Source of the DNA: Riptortus pedestris
Lineage: Eukaryota > Arthropoda > Insecta > Hemiptera > Alydidae
Assembly (NCBI GenBank): GCA_019009955.1
Contig: CM032229.1
Location: 146,872,001-146,936,000 of the forward strand
Direction: 5' to 3'
Length of the DNA stretch: 64,000 nt
Shown here: piece by piece, positions 56,192 through 64,000 of the stretch
Numbering within the stretch: the first letter of the stretch is position 1
Layout: every line of letters starts with the position of its first letter
The notes under the pieces: generated by a model
Seen by the model: the letters and a program-made list of their open reading frames with translations, nothing else
Databases searched by the model: none
What the model was told of the DNA's origin: nothing
Translations under genes and position numbers: made by a program

Positions 56192-57075
56192 TTAACCTTT
56201 GAACGACATGGCTGTGACCCAGGACAAATTTGACAAGTAGGTGACATACATGACGCCTATCTGCCATATGCATATTTTCCATTTTATTCTGCTCAGAATC
56301 ACTCTTCTTGTCTCAAATTAACATTTAGAAAAGTTAATAAGAATTGTGATAGTGTGTGCGTGTGCTTGTGAGTACCCCCAATAAAAATACTTGTGAGTAA
56401 ATAAAAATATATTTATTGTATAATAATATATTGTGTACTATTTATCATACAGTAGCATACTTTGTAATACCTTTACTTATGAAATAAATAAGCAAAGAAT
56501 CACATATTAGTAGCATATTATTATTATACAAAAATATACCTAAGTATAAAACATTATATATGAACATTAGCCTACACAGTACAAAAAAAATCATGGACAC
56601 TCATTTATAAGGAAAATAATGCAAAAAAAAAAAACATGAAACTATTCACTTGACGATTCGTTATTGGCAAAACATTCAGGGAAACCATAGTATACTATGT
56701 GTTCACCGCAAATACTTCTTTGGCATTTACAACAAAGACGGGCACCTCTTCTATTTTTTTTTTTATTATTTATAAATTACTATCACTATCTTCCATTTGT
56801 CTTAAAAGTTCATTTATAATATCATCTTCAGTGATAAATAGCGAAGTTAAACAACCAGGCTGGGTCAAATACGAACCTACCGGAACAAACACTCCGAAAA
56901 AGTAGGAAAAATGGTGGAGGACAGAGAGTGCAATGACCTTGACATGTAGTTGACTTTTGAATAGGAGGGTACTAAGCACACCAGTCTTGTCCTGTTTGTT
57001 ACAAGCTCATGCGTGTACAAATTACTGCATAGATCATATCACGTATGACACATACTTCTCGTTTAAGGTTAATAG
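56192..57075 (-). mobile_element. piggyBac-like deletion derivative (putative)
   Basis: The left edge is TTAA (56192-56195) then CCTTTGAACGACATGG. The right edge read in reverse is TTAACCTTAAACGAGAAG. TTAA targets and CC(C)TTT-type ends are the piggyBac pattern. Inside, on the reverse strand, an acidic N-terminus-like piece and a Cys-rich C-terminus-like piece lie next to each other with the catalytic middle missing. The similarity of the two ends is short, so this is tentative. Confidence 0.45.
56642..56980 (-). pseudogene. piggyBac-like transposase relic (putative)
   Basis: The reverse-strand reading has EDDIINELLRQMEDSDSNL then a stop (about 56768). After a T/A-run a second frame reads RRGARLCCKCQRSICGEH and PECFANNESSSE to a stop at 56642. 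An acidic, Ser/Asp-rich N-terminus and a C-terminal Cys/His cluster are the two ends of PGBD-type transposases. The DDD catalytic core is absent. The zinc-cluster match is by pattern only and could be another Cys-rich protein. Confidence 0.4.
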
Positions 57076-58470
57076 CGTCACCTTTCTCCATATTACCGTA
57101 GTCAGTAATAACGTAGAAATATAAATGGTTTCCCGTCGTATAAAGCTCCATTGTATGCATTATTGGGAGATATATCTGTGGTCATAGGGCGAGATAAAAA
57201 ATGCACATGTCGTGCTGGTGAAAGGCTGGAACGGAAGTAAAACACAAGGCCGTTTCCTGCAGAGCAGCCCTGGCCCCTACTCGAGGACACGCATTTGGTA
57301 AGCTGGCAGACCACTTGCTTTCTTGCGCAATCTCTCTTATCTAGATACGCCTTTTTGGCTACATCAGGCGTTAATTACTCATTGGAGAGTATTGGAACAT
57401 ATGACAACTACTGTCCACGTGGCTCAGCTTAGGGGTGTTCAATTGAAATTACATTAATACTCTACAATGGTATTATTATGAACTAGATTTAGAGGAAATA
57501 AGGAGTTCTCAAGAACGTTTTTCTCAAGCAATTATATACGAATATCCCATATTGAAAGGGTCAAACGAATAAGGTGGTTGTAATTTTCATTGTAATTGTT
57601 GAATCCAAAGCAGCAAGACTATACAGTTAATTTAGACAGAACGATGGGTTAAAACATAATTTACGGGGTCTCCCGTACATTAGGTGCCCATAAACGATAG
57701 CAGGATCTTCTTGACAATCGCTGTCAATCTAGACACGTGAAGAATACAGAGTATGTTTATTACAGTAGCAGCCGATAGAGCCGAGTGGAGATTACGAAGA
57801 TCTTTATCAAACTGGGAGTCAATCGTGATAAGTTTGAACAATCTTCTGAAATTAGGATCAATCAGAAGAAAACTTTTATTTTGTACCTCTCTCTTGAATT
57901 TACCTGAAAAGAAGACAGCAGGTTTACGAATTTGCATAGCATTTATTATTGGTAACTTGTTCTAAAGATGTGCAAAAGGAACACGAAATAACTCGAGCAG
58001 TTCCCAACATAAGTTTAGTGAAAAGAATGGCTATTATTTAGTTCTTATGTGGATGCATAAAATTTCATTTTTTTAGTATTTCCGAAATTACGGCAGTGGG
58101 AAATAGTTAAAAAGCTCCAGTATAACTTCCAAATCCCTTTACTACTTTTATTAAATACTTTTATTTCCTTCGATGTACAAGTAGGTTTTTAAATAAAAGA
58201 ACAGTAGATGGAAAAGGTTCCAAGCTTACAAGAACATAACTGCCGTAATTAAAGGGATAAATAAATCGTTTTCTTTTAAAAGCAAAACTGATAATTTTAA
58301 TATACAACATAAATTATATATCAAACTTGAATTTCAAAATCGCTCCTGTCCTCTTCTGAGATAGTTTATTTCTTTCGTTAATCAATGTTACAAATATTAA
58401 GCATGTTAAGTTTACAAAATAGTTCATTAATAATTTCAACATTACATTCATTTGGACAATAAATAATTTT
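57076..58470. other. Unassigned stretch
   Basis: A 70-codon reverse frame (57102-57314) and overlapping frames on both strands at 57680-57965 are present, without domains I recognise. Base composition is a little higher in GC around 57160-57320. Confidence 0.4.
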
Positions 58471-59297
58471 AGCAGATTTCACTTACGGGAAATCATTGGG
58501 AGGTTGTATTTAATGACTTGATTTTCGAAATATTTTCTCCAATGTTCATCGATCCTACCTCGAGACAAATGATGTCCGTTCAAAATTATATATATATGTC
58601 TGTTAACGCTCTAGCGACCGCAATTTTTTTTCGATCGTTACCAAACTCACTTTGTTTCATATATATATATATATATATATAAAATGTTTGTTTATGCCAC
58701 TCCCCGGTCACAATATTTGTTATATAATTACCAAATTCGATAGTAAAATAGGTTATGTAAATGTAAATGGCTGAAATCGAATCAGTGGGAGGGGGATCGA
58801 ACATTTGAAATATATCCGCTATTATGAGTCGGATAGAAATATTGTGTATAACCAATTTCATTCAAAATATAATGTTCTATAAATATTGATGTACATATTT
58901 TCTCTACCATGAATATCCACCGAGACATGGATTTTTTTTTTAATTTTCAGTAAACCCCCACTCTTACTCATGTCATATCAACAATAAGCTGTTATATAGT
59001 GAATCAAATTATTATAGGTGTAAATACCAAATATTGTTATCTAGAGACCTTAATTATGCGAGATATATGCAAATTCGTTGTGTGATGACTTTATCAATTA
59101 AAATTAAAAAGATTTTACGTTCATTTCTCGTAAATGTTTATTTTATTATGCCATACTGGTTATTTGACTGTTTTAATTAACCCAAAAGATCACATTACTT
59201 ATTGTTGAAATAGGGCCTGTATAGTGGGGTTTAGAGGGGGGGGGGGTCACAAATTCATAATACCTCCATTCGTATGACTTTTCGTGACAGACGTTTT
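58471..59297 (+). mobile_element. CE (CE-27), rearranged
   Basis: Left end AGCAGATTTCACTTACGGGA, arm, and a short TA tract at 58588-58596. The CTGTTAACGCTCTAGCGACC block is followed by a second TA tract (58659-58680), then a repeat of CGGTCACAATATTTG, i.e. the mid-section is partly duplicated. The right end is worn (TTTTCGTGACAGACG at 59278-59292). The 91-codon reverse frame lies inside. Confidence 0.65.
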
Positions 59298-60519
59298 TAT
59301 TATAGCATGTAATTGTAATTTGGAGAATGAATAATTTTATCGAAGTGCAGCCAAATTGTAAAAATCCCGGAATTCACTGATACCACATGTTAGGTAACCT
59401 ACCCACGAATTAGAATGTTTCCTAAATATCGTTTTGGAGCAATGAGTTTTGAAACTTCCAACTTCACAAAACGGCATTTGCCTCCTCACTCCGCCTCCGT
59501 ATAACCATTTATAATTCCCCAGAAGGTGATTAAAACTTCAATTATTTAGAATATATGGCTTCTAATGAACTCAAACAAACAACAAACTTAGTAATTTGTT
59601 GTTGACTAAATAATTAGTAAACTGGCCGTGACGTTTATGATTAGAAGTAGCTTTTGAATTATTCTGTATGTATTTAACTCCAAGTTAATCAAGCATATTT
59701 AATATTTGTTAGGAAACCTTATGCCGACTTTAGCCTAACAGACACTTAGAAATTTTTAAATGACTAAAATATAATTTTAAAAAATGCACATCTGAATATT
59801 AAAAAGTTTAGTATTAATTCCATGATTAATCAAATTCTAATTCAAATATTAATACTACTATATATTGAACCATTTATTGTCAAGATGTACGAATTGTAAT
59901 GGAAAGAAAATAGCAATTGCAAGTATTTTTTTTTTTTCTCAAATAGACTTGTAGAACTACCTGAAACCTTGAAGGACAAGTTCTTGACAATTACGTGACT
60001 TGGTTCATAGACTATATTACCCTTTAACAAAGTCGCTAACCTTTAAATAATTGAATGCCGGCAGTTAATGAAACTACATGCTATTCGACTAAAATAAGAG
60101 CTGAATACCTAAATTACATAAGTAAAGACCTTTGTGTTTGTGTGAGTGTGTGTGTTTGTGCTTTACAAATAGTCCAACGGATTATTCCACAACATAGCAC
60201 TCGCAAAATAATTCGGTACACCTAAAAAACACAATTGAAAATGCCAACGGTTTTGCCAATTAGAAAATCAACATTTATGTCCTTACCGACAAAGATTATT
60301 TAAACGATAAAACTATGGCAATTTGTCTCTTCGTGTCACTTTCTAGCTTAGTATAAGTTAGGGAAAGAGGATTAGAGAGAAAAGTTGCATAGATAAATAG
60401 TTAAAGTGCATAGGTGTTATCATGACAACCATGGAACTCTTAGGGAAATTCTATTCAGGTTGGAGTCATATCAGGATTTTGGAAAATTTTCGACAAATGC
60501 CCACCTATCCTAAAGCAAA
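59298..60519. other. No gene recognised
   Basis: AT-rich with a small GT run near 60130-60160. Part of the CE arm appears at 60462-60515 (GACAAATGCCCACCTATCC). No coding signal. Confidence 0.45.
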
Positions 60520-61070
60520 AAAAGTCCGTCACGAAGGGGCTGAGTAAATTAAGCAGATTTCCCACGTGAAGTTTTACAATAGAGAAATCTGCATACCGGT
60601 AACACAACACCATCTTGAATATAAGGGGAGGGGGCATCAACAGAATGTATTTGCATATATCTCACAAAGTAATAGGTTAGAAGGCAAGAACGGAGGAGAA
60701 AGGTTAGGTTACACGAGTGCCGAACAGTTATGGAAATGGCCGAACTAATCCAAAAACTTCCGACAATAGCCGCACACACACTTAATAAAAATACAAATAT
60801 CTCGGTTAATATTCAAGATAGAGACTAAATGAATATAACAATATTTATAATAAATGTAATTTGCAATAAGATTGGTTCTATACAATTTTTCGATCCGACG
60901 TACAGTAACGAAGATATTTCGAATTTTCAAAAATCCCCCCTTCCCACTGGTCCGATTTCAGCCATTAAAGAACTTGATCTGTATTTTTACATAAAACGAT
61001 TAAATATCGAGTTTGGTAACGGTCTAACAAAAATTGCGACCGCTAGAGCGTTAACAGACAAATATATATA
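60520..61070 (-). mobile_element. Full-length or near full-length CE (CE-28)
   Basis: Runs from AAGTCCGTCACGAAGGGGC through the C-run and CGACCGCTAGAGCGTTAAC to a very short TA tract. The closing near-palindrome is missing. Overlapping frames of 60-87 codons on both strands are all CE translation. Confidence 0.75.
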
Positions 61071-61095
61071 CATCTTAACGGAAATCTTCTAACAT

Positions 61096-61256
61096 CTTAC
61101 ATGGCTACCATCTGATAGGATTTCTATTAAATTAAATAACCAAAACGTTTGGTTACATTTAATTTAATATTATTTCAGTTGAAAGTCACGTACGATATCT
61201 CCGTTCGAATGCATCATCATGATCTAAAGGCTACTAGTTGAAACCATTGTCTTCTT
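61096..61256 (-). other. LINE 3' UTR with hairpin
   Basis: Immediately downstream of the LINE tail on the reverse strand. An inverted repeat centred near 61135 (ATTAAATTAAAT...ATTTAATTTAAT around CCAAA-CG-TTTGG) is followed by GATATCTCCGTTCG. The same block occurs at 33116-33240. Confidence 0.5.
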
Positions 61257-61535
61257 TCAGAAGTTGCTCTTTTCATTATAACCACCAAAATCCATAAGAT
61301 ATTTGATGTCTTCAAAAAAGGATTTTCTTGGCCTCCCTCTTCCCCTATGCCCGGGAGCCTTTCCTTCAAATATATTTGTGAGGAAGTCGTTATGCCTTAT
61401 GATATGCCCAAGAAGATTCACTCTCCTTTTTTCCAAGGCTTGATAAAACTTTTGCTCTCTCACTTGCCTCATTTACTTCACGGAATTAATTCATGGACCC
61501 CTGAAATGAAAAGACATTCACTTTTAAACTAAGAG
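61257..61535 (-). pseudogene. LINE ORF2 C-terminal fragment
   Basis: The open part (61257-61472) has RRVNLLGHIIRHND followed by GRGRPRKSF and a DIKYLMDFGGY stretch. This is the R...LGH..R.D...GRRRGRP..TW...I tail found at the end of many non-LTR polymerases, the type often misannotated as craniofacial development protein 2-like. The upstream 60 bp can be read as further ORF with a frame change. The RT and endonuclease domains are absent, so it is a 5'-truncated relic. Confidence 0.7.
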
Positions 61536-62065
61536 ATTTTCGTACAGCTAATGTGCCTTGAATGATTAAGAGTTCTAATTGGATTTATTGCCAAATGTCG
61601 GAGGCCTTGAGATATTTAAAGGCCTCCTGTTTATCACTCCCTCGGCGTTTTACGAGCCAATAAAGGAATGCTTGGCTGGCTCATCTTCCTCCTTTTAAAC
61701 TTTCAAAGGAGTCATTCGGAAGGATTTGGAAAGACGATTCGAGGAACGCGGTCTTTGGGAAAACTCCTTCATCTTACTCCAAAGTGCAGCCTTGCGGTCA
61801 ATCTGGACTTGGATTTAAGAGAAATGGGAAAGTTTAGGAAATCGCCGCCCCTTTAGGGCAAGTGGAAAATGATCATTTCAAATATCAATGACGCAAAACG
61901 TCATTGCACGTCAAAAAAGCCGATTCGTTGAGGCTGCGTGGACAATAGCAAAAACGACTTTTCCTGGCGCTCTTCCCCCCATTTTTTCTTTAGACGCATA
62001 AGCACACAAAATTGTTAATGTAACCTGGGAGTCATACAAGTAATATAACCGGCTTTAAAAATAAA
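61536..62065. other. GC-richer non-repetitive island
   Basis: Base composition is clearly richer than the surroundings and no repeat family of the window is present. A 62-codon forward frame (61668-61856) has a hydrophobic start but no known domain. At 61890-61910 ATGACGCAAAACGTCAT forms a short palindrome with TGACG/CGTCA halves, similar to CRE/ATF sites. It could be a single-copy remnant or regulatory DNA; nothing proves it. Confidence 0.4.
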
Positions 62066-62270
62066 ACTCCGTCACGCAGGTGCTGCGTTAACTAAGCAGA
62101 TTTCCCACGTGAAGTTTTACAATACCGAAATCTGCATATTAGTAACAGTAGTAGTCTCTAACCCAATTTCACGAGAGCCGAACAATTACAGAAAGGGGCG
62201 AACTAGCTTTCGGCGGAGTCACGAATAGAACCAACATCAACCGATCTCATCTCGTCCGTAAGAACGCGAA
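62066..62270 (-). mobile_element. CE first part (CE-29)
   Basis: Terminus CTCCGTCACGCAGGTGCTGC, the CACGTGAAGTTTTACAATA block and the TTTCGGCGGAGTC block, then lost. Confidence 0.7.
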
Positions 62271-63669
62271 ACAGAAAACCAAACAAAAATAAAATTAGTA
62301 AAAAAAATGTTTTAAGTTAAACGGATTTATTTAAAAAAATCAGATAAGCCTTATGAAGAAAATATACTAAAAGCTTAAAAATAATCCTAGGTCCTACGTA
62401 CCAGTCATTCCAGAATTCCGAACGCCAATACAGAACTTCGTGTGGCTTGTGAAATTTCTATCAACTTCAACCCTTCATATGATTATTTTATTTTTTTATT
62501 CATACAATAATCGCATTTCGCAACTGGAGCGATTTAGCGACGAATCAGTTATTTACAGCATAATAATTAACATATAACATATTTTAATTATTATGCTGTA
62601 TTAGCATTATAAATGCTGATTAAACACAGTGCCCATCATATGACTGGTTGCCTGTTGATTGAGATTTGACACACCCCACGATTCTATTTATTTGTCTGAT
62701 CAATACACTAGATTGATGAGGAGAGTGGTGTGATGGCTGGTATCTAAGACCTATGATTATATTTTAGTTTTTAGTACATTTTATTCATAGTTTTTATTTG
62801 TATTTTTTTCCATAAAACAGCTTAACTTAAACTTTTTTTTTCACTTATTTTATTTTTCAAGTTTTTAGTTTTACTTCTTATTCTATTTAGTTCATTTAGT
62901 GCCCCATTATTACAAGGTTTATTCCCTAACAATTTGTTACAAGCTAACTCTAAAAAAAACATGCGCCATGCACTGTGTTCTACTAAAGCCCTCCCATTTG
63001 ACACCCATACCCATTAGCCCTATTAAACAATTATGAAATCTGGCATGTTGTGCCAGTGGCCAATTTAGATTTGAAATTTGTCATAGGGTACAGTATTCCA
63101 TTAGTCAAGGCCTTTCATTTTAACCCATATTGAGGGAGTTGTGAAGAAAAACTTATGACCGCAATTTTGTCGCGGCGACCGTTTTACAAAGATATTGAAT
63201 ATATTAAATTGTATTGACATCAGAACTAAACATGTGTGCCAAATATAATATCAATCGGTCAACAGGAAAGGGGTAAAATTTGAACTAACAAACTTGACGC
63301 CAATAAATAAATTAACAGGGCAAACTAAATATAGCCCTTTAAAACACGAATTTTCCACAAAAGAGAAAAAATAAACAAAATCAATTACATAAACCCAATT
63401 GTTAAAATAACAAGTTTTAAATTAAAAATTAAAATATACATAAATAAAATTATTAGGTAGAATTTTCTAAAATCATACAAGCAGTCACAATCAAAAGCGA
63501 GCGCGCACATACTCACACACAAATATACATATACAGCCAGACATATAAGCTTGAGTTAAAACTTATTTATTTTAAAAGTTTTACTAATTTCCTAATGTAA
63601 CATTTCTAAGTTTGTGAGTATATGTCAATTTCTTTTAAAGTTATTTTCAAGATTAGTTGTATACCATCA
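62271..63669. other. AT-rich stretch, no gene recognised
   Basis: Contains a near-palindromic TAATTATTATGCTGTA/TACAGCATAATAATTA pair around 62558-62600. A 60-codon reverse frame at 62822-63004 has no domain. Nothing else is supported. Confidence 0.45.
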
Positions 63670-63850
63670 TTCTACTTGACGCATAATAGCGCAAATATCA
63701 AGGACTTTGTATATTAAACATGCTTAGCACTGCTAATCTGATCACACCCATTAACGAACTTGACCATTACAATTGCATGATACACGTGTTTTTTTACTAA
63801 CAAATAAAAAATTACTACCCCTGGAGCTTTAGAAGCCGGTAAAAAAGAAA
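63670..63850 (-). mobile_element. Very worn CE remnant
   Basis: Short matches in CE order: ACGCATAATAGCG, CCATTAACGAACTTGA and a GAAGCCGGTAA piece where GAGCGGTAA stands in good copies. Accepted only because the order is right. Confidence 0.35.
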
Positions 63851-64000
63851 TGTATACAGAAGGAATAGCTCAACGCTAGAGTGCGCCCGACCGTAGATGA
63901 CTAAAATCAAATAATTTCGATTTAAATTCAGTACATTTCCCTAGAGCCGAGTAAAGTAGCAGAGCTCAACTGAATATATCTGTCACCGTCGGTAGAAATT

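Noticed and set aside
62558..62600. MITE from the TAATTATTATGCTGTA inverted pair
   Set aside because: The pair encloses only a few bases and has no flanking duplication. It is more likely a simple AT palindrome.

Overview
The window is eukaryotic, AT-rich and packed with repeats. I find no intact host gene, no intact transposase or reverse-transcriptase gene, and no rRNA or canonical tRNA gene. The mix of element types (mariner, hAT, piggyBac-like, Harbinger-like, CTAG-ending Helitrons, BEL/Pao-like LTR, jockey/RTE-like LINE tails, a Penelope-like element with a GIY-YIG domain, and a tRNA-derived SINE) fits an invertebrate, most likely an arthropod. A sea-louse-type copepod is possible, but the species is a guess. 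Most open frames longer than 60 codons read through repeats or (TA)n runs and are not genes.

Layout. 0-5 kb: copies of a 0.4-1 kb composite repeat, here called CE, among unassigned AT-rich DNA, with a type-III hammerhead-like fold at 3813-3866. 5.3-8.1 kb: a 32-bp minisatellite of about 86 units with a 128-bp higher-order period. 8.8-18.1 kb: an old inverted duplication whose left copy carries a Harbinger-like MITE and a CE that the right copy lacks; between the copies lie a Helitron, a LINE tail and two SINEs. 18.4-23 kb: a reverse-transcriptase relic, a second Helitron, and a SINE split by nested CEs. 23.3-23.8 kb: an inverted pair of Penelope-type terminal repeats, each with a hammerhead core. 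24-36 kb: two pairs of duplicated segments, more CEs, and a BEL/Pao-like LTR with a tRNA-Phe primer-binding site. 37-44 kb: CEs, an hAT relic, a small MITE and a LINE tail. 45-48.4 kb: a CE whose internal (TA)n took in a Helitron and a mariner, followed by a head-to-head Penelope dimer with a GIY-YIG frame and a hammerhead. 50.2-53.3 kb: a four-level nest (Helitron in CE, tandem CEs in an A-run of another CE). 53.8-64 kb: two SINEs, a piggyBac-like deletion derivative, a LINE tail, more CEs and a GC-richer non-repetitive island.

How the parts work together. CE copies act as landing sites. Their internal (TA)n receives Helitrons (A/T target) and mariner (TA target), and their A-runs receive further CEs. 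Because several loci exist in both filled and empty form inside the window, insertion ends can be read directly. The CE family, with a 28-bp near-palindrome at one end and a CGCAG/CTGCG hairpin at the other, does not match a superfamily I recognise and is the main candidate for something undescribed. The best functional RNA signals are the hammerhead folds.
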